Of a DNA stretch of 64,000 nt, positions 1-11,540 are shown piece by piece; positions within the stretch are counted from its first letter, which is position 1; the number at the start of each line of letters is the position of its first letter. The notes under the pieces are model-generated. The model made no database searches and had not been told where the DNA came from. It worked only from the letters and a program-made list of their open reading frames with translations. The position numbers were made by a program, and so were the translations under genes. This DNA comes from Neoceratodus forsteri (Eukaryota; Chordata; Ceratodontiformes; Ceratodontidae). Location: the NCBI GenBank assembly GCA_016271365.2, contig CM028130.1, positions 468,815,501-468,879,500 of the forward strand, written 5' to 3'.

Positions 1-1480
1 GATATGCATATTGCTAATAAATAAATTAAACAGCACTGGGCCCAGAATGGTTCCCTGGGGCATACCACTAGCCATCACACCCACCTCTGATAGCACACCA
101 TTCACCCTGACTCTCTGCATTCTACCACTCAATCAGTTGTTTATCCAGGATATAATAGGTGCTGAAAAACCTGAACAATTAAGTTTATTAACCAAGATAA
201 TATGTGACACTTTGTCAAAAGCCTTGCTGTAATCCAGAAGAATGACATCCATTGGTATTTTGCAGTCAAGGTTCAAACTAATATGTTGTAAAAGTGATCA
301 GATTAGTAGTACATGAAAATCCTGTTTGAAACCATGTTGGTCGTTGTCATTAATGTTTAATATAGACATTTCATTTTCCAATTGATGTTTAATTATTTTT
401 CTCCATAAGTTTACAAGGTATCGATGTAAGGCTAATAGGCTGGTAGTTTTCAATTTTGGAATGAGAGCCCTGTTTAAAGATGGTGTAACAATGGCTGTAC
501 GCCAATCAGCTGGGACTAAGGATTCATAGAGTGATTTTTAAAGATAATAATTAGAGGAGAATTATCATATCCTTTGTCTCTAAAATGAATCTAGAGCTAA
601 TGTTATCTGAACCAGAACTAGTATTTTGTTTTAGAGTATCAAAACCCACTGAATGTCCTGGAAAAGAGTTTCATATTGTCCTAAATTTAACTAGGTGGAA
701 TAGATGAGATTTTAGTTAATTCTGGAGCAAAAACAGATGAAAAATATTTATTTAGCTCTGAAGCTGTTTCAGTATCAGATGTTATAGTGATGTTATTACA
801 AACTAAAGGGCCTATCATATTGTTATTACTTTTCTTACCATTTAGATAAGTATACAATGCCTTATGACAGTCCTTAGTATGAACAATTTTGAATTCAAAA
901 TTACGTTTTGCCAGAATAATAGCTCTCTTTAGTTGTTTAACTGCTTCTCTGTATTTAAGTAAAATGATGTTTTTTGACAGATGGACATTTTTAAAGCTGA
1001 GAATAATTTGTTTTACGTTTAATTAATATTTTGATATTGCCATTAAACCAAGGCTGGATTTTCTCTTTGTTATTATACTTAAATTTATCTGGGACATATT
1101 TATTTTCAAGTTCAAGTATCTTTGTTTTTAGAACGTCCCAGGCTTCCTCAGTATTCATTGAGTACATTATTTGTTCCCAGTTAAGGGACTTATTGATGAT
1201 TAATGATTTCAAAATTAGCCCTTTTATATTGTTTTATTTTCAATTTGTTAATTTTTGGTAACGGGCAATTTGATGGAGAAAAAAGGACAGATGGTCACTA
1301 TTTCCCAAAGGGTTAAGTAGTTGGATGTTGGATATATGTATTTCAGGGTAGGTTATAACCACGTCCAATATGTTACTGCTACAAAGGAGGCAGATTAAAC
1401 AAGCAACACCAATGATTTTTAGAAAAGTTAATCATAAAATGTGGATTTTCAGCTAGAACTACTGTGATGCAAAAGGGTTG
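1..1480 (-). mobile_element. LINE fragment, Jockey/CR1 superfamily, truncated by window edge
   Basis: Read on the minus strand this is part of a non-LTR retrotransposon polyprotein. The end of an AP-like endonuclease is visible near 1290-1306 (GNSDH), then an endonuclease-RT linker at about 1212-991. The reverse transcriptase follows, with LDYSKAFDKVS at about 238-205 and GMPQGTILGPV at about 70-40. The window ends just downstream, before the catalytic YADD box. Frameshifts and stops break the frame, so it is a relic. These motif forms place it in the Jockey superfamily (CR1, L2, Rex1, Daphne). I cannot resolve the clade. The 5' end is approximate, since recognisable coding stops near 1480. 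Confidence 0.75.
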
Positions 1481-1499
1481 ACAGTGTCCCTTTAATATA

Positions 1500-2786
1500 A
1501 ACTAGACAGAGGCACAGATACCTGCCAGGAGCAATGGTGGGGTAGGTCTACTGCTGTGTGAGGAAGAGGTGGTTTCACAAGCAGGACATCACCTGGAGGC
1601 ACAGCTACACAACAAAAAGGAACAATAGTAAAAATTGATTGTGGAGGAAGAGCAGAAGTGAGTGGAGCAGAAACACCATTTGTGGGAGTTCAGGAGGACA
1701 TCTATAGTAAGTAAATTGTTGGGTGAACAGATCAAGTTTCAGAGTAGCTATGTCAGAGATGTGCCTGACAGTGTCACAATCAGCTGTTAATGAGATCAGC
1801 TGGCAACTATGGCTGGAAACAGTGGACAACGCTGAGCAGCAAGGAGATGGGCACTCAACATTCCAGCCCATGAAGAGTTCTTGTTCTTCATGTAATTAGA
1901 AGAAAGGCTGACAAAAGCTTGTTGGGAGAAGAAACCTGGGGCTACAACATGGACAGTTGACCCAGGTTTAGTGACTTTGTTGTTGAACATACAGGGACAC
2001 CAGAGGTTGCAGTTGGGTCTTCTATCACTATACAGTCCAACCCATTTAACTTGCCAGTGTCCTTAGAGTTTACAGATTCTTCTGCCACAAATCCATTTGC
2101 AGGACTTACAAAAATATCAAGAGAAAAATAACTGGATTAGGTAATAATGGGGTTAGAAATTAAAAATGCTACCTCAGTTCATGCTCGCTGAATGCTGTTC
2201 TACCCTTCCCTGAAAGGGAAGAAAATGTTAATGATACTGGGCTAACTCATGTAGGAAAAGCTCTGAGACAGTGGCAGTATTATCTGGAAAAGGCAATGAG
2301 GGAAATGGCAGGGAAAGATTAACTCAAATGGAACTGACAGAATTACTAATTGTGGCTACAAATGAGGAAGTAAGCTACCCAGCAGCCTATAGTTATAGAT
2401 TCAAAATCTGCTTCCACAGAAGAAATGAATAAAGACAATACTAATGATGTTAATGCATTTTCCAGTGTGATATCAGAGACAGAGAGTCAGAAGGATTTGA
2501 GGGGGCTAGGTCTGGCCCCATTCCTGCTGGACCTCCTAGACAGGATCCAGGTCCAGTAGGACCAGACCACATAGGGGTACAGGCCCTCATTTATTTTCTG
2601 ATTTTTTTTTTGCTCCCTTTGCAGAGCCAGCCAAAAGGCAGAATGCTGTGAGACTAAACTATAAGGGAGATATAGCAGAGCCATGAGACAAGAGTGTTTG
2701 TGGATTGTACACTTCTAAAGGATAGCCTGAATATTTTTTTTTAGGCAAACAACATCTATGCACTCATTCACACAGCTAGAGACATG
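1500..2786 (+). other. Possible 5' part of the L1-Tx1 relic; otherwise unassigned
   Basis: No intact gene. Stretches such as 2210-2320 read as short open segments that would suit the N-terminal part of a Tx1-type ORF1. They lie upstream of the zinc-knuckle region at 4.1 kb in the same orientation. The assignment rests mainly on position and is weak; the stretch could contain other decayed repeats. Confidence 0.25.
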
Positions 2787-3723
2787 GGGCTTGATTCTCA
2801 AAGCCCAGAATTTGGCGCAAGGTGCCTGCACCAAACATGAATGGTGCAAGTGGCACCATTTATCAAACCGACCCTCGAGTTATGCTCACAAAGGCAGCCT
2901 GTATCAACCACAGGCTGCCTTGCACAAAAGCGGCATGCACCATCTCTGTACCCAAAAAAGGACTTTGACATGGTGCTAGGGGGCATGTACACATTACAGT
3001 AGACTCATTGACATTTCAGTCGGTGGCCAGCCACAGACATGTGAGGTGGGCTGTGCTGGTCACCAGCCCTGATTAGTGATAGTAGTGCTGGCACTTTCAG
3101 GGTTGAGGGGCATGGGAAATAATTATTATTGATACTGGCGACATTAGGGTTTGGGTAGGAGGACATGTATTATTAATACTGGCAACATCAGAGGATCAGC
3201 AAGGGGGCATGTGAAATACTTTTTAATATTAATGGTGACATCATCAGGGGAGTGGGGAGGGGGGCTTGTATTATTACCATCATATGTAATTAATACCGGC
3301 AACATCAGGGGAATGGGGAGGGGCATGTGAATTACTTTGTAATATTAATGGTGGCAACATTAGGGGATCAGGGAGGGGGTAGGCGAATTTTTTTTAATAT
3401 TAATGGTGGCAACATCAGGGGATCAGGAAGGGACATGGGATATGCTTTTTAGTATAACTGTTGGCACCATTGGGGATTGGGGTGGGGGGATCGCTTCTAG
3501 ACCACCAGGATCAAGACCAGCACATGGCTGCCTGGCTTGCAGCAGACCCTCCTGGGGCACCATCTGTTTGGTGCTCAGCCATGTTTCTGCAATCTGCAGG
3601 ACTTAACCACCAGGACCATACCCCATTGAGAATTAGGCGCAGGGTCCCTGGTGCACGGGCTTTGGCTCAAGCTGATGTTTGTTGCAGCTTTTGCTGCTCC
3701 AAGCCTGATTTGAGAATAGAGCC
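2787..3723. mobile_element. Non-autonomous TIR DNA element (family with GGGCNNGATTCTCAAAGC ends), copy 1
   Basis: The left end reads GGGCTTGATTCTCAAAGC and the right end, reverse-complemented, reads GGGCTCTATTCTCAAATC. CATG flanks both sides (2783-2786 and 3724-3727, overlapping the last C of the TIR), so a 3-4 bp target duplication is possible. There is no transposase frame. The interior (about 3050-3480) holds degenerate tandem units built on a phrase like GGCAACATCAGGGGATCAGG. Its left end matches the right end of the copy at 20581-21848 in reverse complement, so the two are full-family copies in opposite orientation. It interrupts the L1-Tx1 ORF1 region and is therefore younger than that insertion. 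Confidence 0.7.
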
Positions 3724-3769
3724 CATGTTATTTGACATAAGTTTTAAACCTGTGTCTGGTTTGAAAGGT

Positions 3770-4975
3770 TTTGGAATAATATCATGAGGTTAAACACATT
3801 ACTTTATGGTTGCCATTTTTTTGCTATACCATTATCAAAGCCTGCCTTCTAAACAGTAACTACTGTTTTTAAAAATGAGGGGGTCAGTATTGCAGATATT
3901 TTGCACTGGTTGAAGTCCAAATTTACGGCGCTGGGATCACTGAATCCTATTATGGATTCAGAGAATATCTGGACTGTCGAGTAGAAGGTACTGGAGTGTT
4001 TGTTACAAACTGAATATGGCTTCCAACATTTACCTAATTGTTTTTATTTGGGTAAAGATTGTGGATTTGTCTTTTATGCCGGGAAGTCTAAAGCATATTT
4101 CAGATGTGGTTCCAGGTCACATCTGAACAATCCTTATCGATGAGTGTGGCATGTGTGGGGAAATAGGGCATTTGATTATTTCTTGTCCAAATGGCATTAG
4201 ATGTAATTTATGCGGTGAAGCAGGGCATTCTTTTAAATCTGTCCCTGTGCCATTCAAAATAATAATGATCCTATGGGTCAAGCAGAGCAAGATGTTTATG
4301 TGAATACAGCCCAGAAAGTAGGTCCCACAAAAATGACACAATTTATTACTCATCCTTCAGGAGGGCCACAGTCTACTCCACCTTCCCCTCCTCAGCAGTC
4401 TCAGTCTTTACACCTGTGGTAGATACAGCTGAGTTACTGAACGGAGACCCTATTGAGTGTACTTGAACAATAATGGGGATAAATCAGGGGGAGTGAGGCT
4501 ACACCAGAGTCTTAGCCAGATTAGGCAGATGAAGTTCCTCATTTGGACAATATGGACGTCACAACAGATATTGTTGTATCTCCATCTGTCCAGAGGCAAA
4601 GATATGCCCCACCTCCCACACCTGTTTCAGAAAAATGTCTTATGATAACCAGGAAAAGAGGAGCAGGGATCAACCTAGAGCTAAAACAGAGAGAGGATTC
4701 AGCACCCATTTCAAATCAGTTTGAGGTTTTGTCCACTGAACATAACTGGAGTGATACTAAGGAAGCATCAGATAGTGCATCTTTGTCTCCTCGCAACCAA
4801 ATCTCTCCTCAGGCACAGAAGGAGGTTCTATGGATTCAAGGACATCTAGGAGATGTAGATAAAACAAAAGAAGTTCACAAAATAGCAACACCTAATTATG
4901 GTGATGGCTTTTCTGCACCTCCTATTTTACCTTATGGGGATTTTGAGCTTGCAAGTGTTCTCCATAAATGTAAAT
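3770..4975 (+). pseudogene. L1-Tx1 ORF1 relic with CCHC zinc knuckles
   Basis: This is a Gag-like nucleic-acid-binding ORF1 of a Tx1-clade LINE. In broken frames I see an RNA-binding-like stretch (about 3880-4080), then three cysteine-histidine knuckles. The first is partial (FRCGSRSH, about 4098). The second is CX2CX4HX4C (CGMCGEIGHLIISC, about 4144-4185). The third, CNLCGEAGHSFKS (about 4203-4241), has lost its last cysteine. A hydrophilic C-terminal part open at 4543-4977 follows, including NQFEVLS. Two or three tandem knuckles followed by a polar tail are typical of Tx1 ORF1. In-frame stops and the DNA-element insertion upstream make it nonfunctional. ORF2 follows immediately. Confidence 0.65.
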
Positions 4976-6250
4976 AGCACTAAAAATCAGAAAAAGTTAT
5001 TAACCACTTTTTCGGCTTTATGTTCTGGGGGGAGTGACATTATTCTTCTGCAAGATGTTCAACTTCATACACTCAGGGATGTTGCTAGGGCAGAAAAATA
5101 TTAGTACAAAGGCCATGCCTTTTGGTCCATAGGGGAAGATATATGTTCAGGGTTGGAATCCCTTTTGGTTGCTCAGAAATAAAACTGCAATGGGTGGTAG
5201 ACCTGGTAACTGGCAGGGTTCTAGTTTTGAATGTTTATATATTACAACAGGAAATAAAAATGATTAATGTGTATTCCCCACAGACAAATCATCTAGAGTG
5301 GAGCTTTTTCATCTGTTCCAACCTTTTCTACTTATTACCAAAAGGGTAATTCTAAGAGGAGATTTTAATTGCAGTTTAACCCTACAGGATAGAGGTGGTA
5401 GCACAGACAAGGGGCAGGATTCTCAAAGCTCTCAGAAGGTGCAAAACCTTCCCCAAGTCCCCAAAACTCCCTCAGCTATGGAAAAAAAGGGGAGTTTGCT
5501 GCAAGTGCTATTCACAAAAACCCCCGCAGCTGCCGGAATTTCGGCTTTCTTTGAGAATCCTGCCCCAAGTCTTTAATGATACATCTTTTTTACTGTAAGA
5601 TAACCCTGGCAGGCTTAATTGATGCCATTTCTGTTCATCATGTTCACCCGGATCATACTTTCTTTACAGGATCACTGTCTACTAAAATAGATTTCTTTTT
5701 TTATATTCCCAGGGTTAACAGTGCATAAGACAGTTGGGACACCTTTAGAGACTTCAGACCATAAAATCATTACAGCACAGATTGATAACTTTCAGACTCC
5801 ACCTAGAAAATTAGAAATTTGGCAACTATAAGTTTTCTTATTTGAGTTACCAGAATTTCATCCTAAGTTAATAGCCTTTCCGACAGCCAAAAATCTGTTT
5901 TTAAACTTTATAGCCATCCTCCCTCCTGGTGGGGAGAATATCAAAGTTGATTTATAAAAAAATGTTTACAAAAGTGTTTTTCCAAAGTGCAACATAGACA
6001 ATAGTTATAGAATTTAGTTTTCAGGTACCAACTACAAACTATTCTGTGGCAAAAAACACTGTGGATAATTATTCAGAACAAATTCAAAGGGTAAAACAAG
6101 TAATGAGGGAACAGTAGTATAGTAGGGCAAAATATTTCCTTATGGAACAGAAATATGGGACAGAAGGAAAGGCTTGCCAGGTGAATTCCTTTGAGAGTTG
6201 CAGAGACAGAGTAAATAGGCATTTGTCAATGCCGAATGTTGTCTTGCTGG
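4965..6250 (+). pseudogene. L1-Tx1 ORF2, endonuclease domain relic
   Basis: The apurinic-endonuclease domain of a LINE ORF2 is spread over several frames. Visible elements in order are SINVNS near 4950-4970, DIILLQDVQL near 5035-5065 (the QE.. box with E replaced by D), NVYSP near 5267, RGDFNCSLT near 5358-5385, HPDHTFF.GSLSTKIDF near 5645-5700, and SDHKIITA near 5757-5780. The order and spacing match a Tx1/L1-type endonuclease. After about 6100 the sequence decays and no reverse transcriptase follows, so the element is truncated. A 155-bp TIR element interrupts the domain at 5411-5566, right after DRGGSTDK. Confidence 0.7.
5411..5566. mobile_element. Short MITE of the GGGCNNGATTCTCAAAGC family, copy 2
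   Basis: A 155-bp insertion with near-perfect ends: GGGGCAGGATTCTCAAAG on the left and its exact complement on the right. CAAG is present at 5408-5411 and 5566-5569, consistent with a 4-bp target duplication if the element is taken as 5412-5565. Removing one CAAG and the element rejoins the LINE endonuclease text on either side. It has no coding capacity. It shares terminal sequence with the elements at 2787 and 20581 and sits in the same L1-Tx1 host as the first. Confidence 0.8.
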
Positions 6251-8100
6251 TATTGGCATTGGTAGTGCAAGAATTAACTAGATGTATAATAGGAATGGCT
6301 GTGAAGTATTAAACTAACCCCAACCCCCACTCCCACCATGCAGAGACTGACAGTCATTGGGGGGGTGCCTTTGGGTTGTCAGCCATAACACTCATGCCAT
6401 TCCACCTCACTCCACCTTGCAGACACCAACAGGTGTTGTGGTGTGCCTTGGGGTCTTTGGTCCTTATGCTCATCCCATTCCACAAGGAAATAAGCTGAGA
6501 TGGGTGCAGTAGAGGAGAATGGGGAAAATGTTAGGGCCAAAGACCCCAAGGCACATATTAATGCCTGTCACCAGCTGCAGGGTGGGGGTTGGGGTTGAAT
6601 GGCATGAGCATTACGGCTGATGAACCCAAGTCACACCCCTGACGCCTGTCAGTCTCTACAGGGTGGGGTGTTACAGTTGGAAACCCTAATGCCCCAGGTG
6701 TTTGTTGGTATTTTCATTTCAAATTTTCAACATAGGCTTTTTGGGGCTCTAATTCGTGAATAGTGGCACTATCATGTAATTACTCAATCCTGAAAGGTGA
6801 TTTTGCTCTGCAACTGCACCATTTCATGCCACAGGTGAGAAAACATATTTCAGGTAGGATGTGAAACATGATAGCTATACTGTTCTTGAGGAGGTGTGAA
6901 AAAATGGCAATGTTGAAAATCTGGAGTGAAAATATGAAAAATTGGTGATGTTACAAGTGTGTATAAAAATGTTTTTCACCAAATATTCAACATGGGCATT
7001 TGGGGACCTCCCCTCATGAACATTGCCACTGTGATTTTGTTGTTCTGTTCCGAAAGTTGATTTCCCACAGCAACCAGGCCATTTTGCGCCACAGGTGCAA
7101 ACACATGTTTTGGGCTGGATGTGAAAATTGACAGTGTACTGTTTATAAAGAGGTGTGAAAAATGGAAATTTTGAAAATCTAGAGTGAAAATATTAAAATT
7201 GGTGACATTACAAGCATGCATAGAAACTGTACAGCAGCATATATGTCATTTTGGAATATTTTCACCAAATTTGCAACATGGGTTTTGGGACTCAATCTCA
7301 TGAACAGTGGCACTGTCATTTTGTTTATCAGTCTTGAAAGGTGATTCCAAATAACCAAATGACAGTGACAGCGTTCATGAGGCGGGTCAGAAGAACCCCA
7401 TGTTGAAAATTTGAATAAAATTCCTAAAAATGGCTGAGATATCAACCTAAGTTGAAACCTTCCATTGACTTCTCATAATACAGCTTACAGTCATTTCTTC
7501 AGTTTGCTGGTCAGATTTGAAGAGTGCAGCCATGCCCTGGTCCATAGAAGATCGCTGCTCCTGCCCTCAGAAGTAAGTATGGGTAAGGGGGTAATGGAAG
7601 AGTGGTCCACAGAGGGATGGTGGGACTGGGGAGAGGGGAATGGGGAGATGACAAAGTACCGTTTTGTTTTTTACAGTGGAAACAAAAGACTTTGGGGGGA
7701 CAGTTTTCTTTATTTTACAGGTTACCAAAAACTAAATACATTTAGGCACACTGGGGTGGGCTCCCAGTGTGCCACAATAGTGTGTGTGTGTGGGAGGGGC
7801 ATGCTGACATGGGGATTAAGTACTCTGATGTTGGCACTTGAAATATTCGAGTGGGGGGGTCATCTGTCACCAGGAGTGGGCATCCCGGTGTCAGAAAAAC
7901 ATAAATTAATACAAATTATTTTGGCACACTGGAGTGGGCTCCCAGTGTGCCACAGTTAAGTGGAAGGGGTGATACATGCCAACACAGGGACTGGGCACCC
8001 CCAATTTCTGCAAATAATATAGATGGGTTTGGGGGTGCATCTGACACTGGGAGTGGGCATGCCGGTGTCGGAAACATAAAACATTATTTCACTGACAGTT
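6215..8100. repeat. Composite interspersed repeat with internal tandem arrays, copy A
   Basis: The start phrase GCATTTGTCAATGCCGAATGTT recurs at 25423, where the same order of parts follows, so this is one family seen twice. Parts in order are: an inverted repeat block (6311-6690); 260-290 bp tandem units marked by TTCAACATRGG and CTCATGAACAGTGG (starts near 6727, 6987, 7275); a linker with CATTGACTTCT and GAAGAGTGCAGCCATG (7455-7560); and ~176-bp tandem units with hairpins of the form GGCACACTGG...CCCAGTGTGCC (7745 and 7921). No protein frame is convincing; the 164-residue frame at 7465-7959 runs through these repeats. Class is unknown. Confidence 0.6.
6311..6690. repeat. Imperfect long inverted repeat
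   Basis: The left arm, with AGAGACTGACAG (about 6343) and CTCATGCCATTC (about 6391), is matched by its complement in the right arm near 6600-6660. GGTGTGCCTTGGGGTCTTTGG at about 6440 pairs with the complement near 6535. The centre is near 6500. The arms are themselves built of a ~75-bp unit, so the block reads as two or more units in opposite orientation. Confidence 0.6.
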
Positions 8101-8940
8101 GAATGAAACCTTTCTTTTTTTTCTTGTTTCCTTTCCTTTGTTAGCTTATTATTTGTTTTTTATGTAAGTTTTATGTATATAGTGTGTTGTTAAGTATTAT
8201 TTTTTTGTATGTGATGCTGTATTTTGGTTTTATGTATATTTTATTTTGTTTTAAATAAAAATTCCCCTACTCTTAATCGATAAGTGCCATGGGATCTTTT
8301 ATTTCCACCTGGACAATGACAATTGTTTTGTTGAAAGTGGCACATATCTCTATGGAAAGGAAAACTAAAATGGCAAAAATAAAAGAGAACTTGATTCCCA
8401 GTGATGTTTGTTTTTCTCCTAGACACTGCTGATTCTGTTATGAGGTACAGTATAGTACAATACTCGTGACTCCCCCATCCCCAATTAATTGAATACTGTA
8501 GCCAGTATTGTAATTCTCTGTGAGAAACTAATCTAACTTGAGTTTAAAGCAGCAGTTTGAACCACATTTAATAAAAATATTAGCAAACTTATCAAATCAA
8601 CATTTCTATGTACCTCCTCTCCTGTGCACTATGAGTTTTGTTTTATTTTCTGAATCCAAACCCTTGCCAAGCCTACAGTGCTATTTCTGAGCCAAATGTG
8701 TCAGCCATTGTTTTTCTTGAGAAAAAAACAGATACTAAAACAGTGATAAAATACTTACATTTTGCTAAAACTATAACATTGTATGACCAAACAAAACGGT
8801 AAGATGTCTGGAATCTTTTATAATGAAAATGGTAGGGTCAAATTTTTTGGCCAAAATGTGCTGCACTGCTGCTTTACAACGTAAAGTTTTTTATTTTATA
8901 CTATTTGGTAATTGACCTCCAAACTGTCTCTGAGTCACTC
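8101..8940. other. Unassigned AT-rich sequence
   Basis: No gene or clear repeat family seen. 8110-8260 is T-rich with several TTTTATGTA phrases that may be the tail of the composite repeat. AATAAA-like signals occur but have no associated coding region. Confidence 0.3.
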
Positions 8941-8941
8941 T

Positions 8942-9470
8942 TAATAATAATAAACTTTATTTATATAGCACTCTTCAACAATGTATCAGAGCGCTGTACA
9001 ACCAAACAACAATTACAGCAATAAAATGTTACATTTTTTACAGTAATTAAATAATCCAAACAATATCATAAAATCATCAGTTACAGAACAATCCCAAAGG
9101 CCAGCTGAAATAAATAAGTCTTTAGGGCAGCCTTAAGGCTCTCCACTGTCAGGCACTCCCATACCCGTAGAGGCAGAGAATTCCACAGGGTGGAAGCCAC
9201 AAATGAAAACACCCTGGCTCCAGATGTTTTTAATCATACCCTGGGAATCTCCAGCAATTCCTCATCGGTCGAGTGGAGTGGCCGGAGGGGACAGTAAGGA
9301 TGCAAGAGATCTTGCAGGTAGCTTGGTCCCTGTTCATGTAGGACTTTATATGTAAGCAAGCCAACCATAAAGGTGATACGCCACTGAACTAGCAGTCAAT
9401 GCAATTTGTGCAGCATAGGCATAATATGACTGGGTCATTCTATGTGTTATATCTAGAACCATATAACCTA
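8942..9470 (-). mobile_element. L2-type LINE 3' end, copy 1
   Basis: On the minus strand this is the C-terminal end of an L2-type ORF2 and its 3' UTR. Phrases shared with the clearer copies at 18119-18766 and 48450-48995 include CAGGCACTC, AATTCCACAGGGT, CTGGGAATCTCCAGCAATTCCTCAT and TTCATGTAGGACTTTATA. In translation they correspond to LLTYKAL..G and a terminal AFS.AAP.LWN-like region. The 3' end is a TAATAATAATAAA tract at 8942 next to a TTTATATAGCACT motif. It is heavily 5' truncated, as is usual for LINEs. Confidence 0.65.
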
Positions 9471-11540
9471 CGCAGCCTAACCTGCTTTTCAGAATTTTGA
9501 ATCCTAGGCTCTGTCAGTTTCATGGTCTTTCCATTTCACAGAAGCCTGTTACAGGAATTGATGAGAACTGTTCTCTTTTATTGAAAAAGTAGACTGCAAG
9601 ACTTGGGAGGGATTGCAGGTGCCAGACAGGGGTGGGGGATGGGGGTTGGGGTATAGTACCTATGATACATTGTTATGTTTCTCTTTCCCAGAGGAAGAGC
9701 AGTCACGGTATCTATTGTCCTCAGTAAGACAGTACCTGGGCTTACTCTCTCCAGTTATGCCACAATGAGTAGGTGTGCTATAAAAGCCTGGAGTGGGCAG
9801 CGTAAGCTCAGAATGGGCTACTGTGGCTATTGATAAAGCTGGCTGCAACTGCAAGAAGCCACATTTGTAACTATTTCACTGAAATAGTATAATAACCACA
9901 CTAATTGCTTTCTGTTTTACTCCCCCCTGTAAAGTGCATCACATATCAAGGAGTGAGAAGTCAATACTTGCCACTGCCACCTGCTGGGCAGATGCTGAAT
10001 TACACGTGAAGTACCTTTCAAATGATAATCTTACTCTGGCCTAATTCAATCCCCGACTACAAGGCTGTCAAGTAGGAAAGGCCAAAACTCTACCAACACA
10101 CCAAAGGATCTGCTTCCCTAATATGGTTAGTAGATGTCTGGGTTATATGATCAGCCAAGTTCATGACCCCCCCCAACACACACACATTTTTCTGTTGGCC
10201 AGGGCCAGGATCTCCTTCAGCATGCCAGCTGCCAACCAAGGAAACCGTTCTGTTTGGGCACCTCTGCCTTCCACAGCTAGTCCCAGCCAGACATTCTCCC
10301 ACTCTACCAGTGGCCCACTCAGGTGACATTCTTATTCTCACTCCTGGCCCTTTGCATTGAGGCAGCCAAGCTCTGCATTTATCCTTTGTCCATTGTGAAT
10401 TTACTTTCCCTCGCAGTCCCTAAAGGGGGTTGGGGGACTCGGTAAGCTCCTTTTGGAGACAGAGATCAGCATAGCTTTATGAAGCATTGGAGTGTGTTTT
10501 CACATCATCTTCCTGATCTGCCCATTTATATCAACCTCCTCATGACACTTCCTGGCACATAGGGAATGCTTGGAAGTGCCCCCAGTCCTGCCCACATTAC
10601 TCTGCTGTGGAACCTCATTGCTCATGCTCCAGGCTCACCAGTGGATAAATGGAGGCTGCTGCAGGGCTCCCTCTCTAATGCGGAAGTGGAGAACACCTCA
10701 GTGGTCTCTGAATTTGTGTTCACCAGCCCATTGCAACATCTCATGCTTACAAGCAAACCTGGGTTGCCAGAATGGCAAGCGTCTTTCTAGCCCCTGTACT
10801 ATTGGGCCAATCACTCATAACAGTAAAAAGGATAACAGAAGTCAAATCAGGTCACAAAGCTGTTGTTCCATCAAAAGGTTCCTATGAGTCATTTCTACAA
10901 CCAACAGAACGCTGAGATGGACTCCCAGACATATTGTAATTCGGTTTTCCATTTGTTAGTATGTATAATATTTTGAACAAAGGAGAATTTGTGTACTCAA
11001 AGTAAGTGCTTGGTGTCTGGAGGGAAAGACAAGGAGGTGTTCTGGGAGACTCTGTGAGGATTTTTGGGATGTAAAAATTCCAAAATCCCCCCACCACATC
11101 TGTTAACCATTTCCCTGCTCCAATGTACCAGCAACATAATGTTTAAGTATCACAAACTCAAACCGCAATCTCCAGACCATCCACATCTGTATTTCCCACT
11201 GCTGCTGTCTTGCTTAGCTGTTGGTTTTCTGCTCTGTCTGAATAACAGCACTTTCAGCGCCTGTGATTAAACATTGCTGGAAACACAGTGGTGACACAAA
11301 AGGGACAGAGAAGTAGGGCAGCAGCAGCAAACATTAGTAATGGTCGAGGAGAGATGTCCCAAAGATGTAGTTTGGAAACTGGAATTTAAGTGTGTTGTTG
11401 ATGCATTGACTGTATCACGGAGGGTGTCAGCAAATAGGAGTGGAGTAGGAGTACCTCTTAATTTGACTGAACCAGCTGAGAGTGGACTGCATGGAATGGA
11501 AAGGCAGCCTCTGGTTGTAAAGAAGTCAGACTATCGATGT
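9471..11540. other. No recognised gene or repeat family
   Basis: I find nothing assignable. Short open frames (for example 10090-10341 minus, 10570-10887 plus, 11340-11597 plus) show no domain, codon pattern or family resemblance and look like chance openings. A C-tract followed by CACACACA lies at 10167-10185. Confidence 0.4.
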
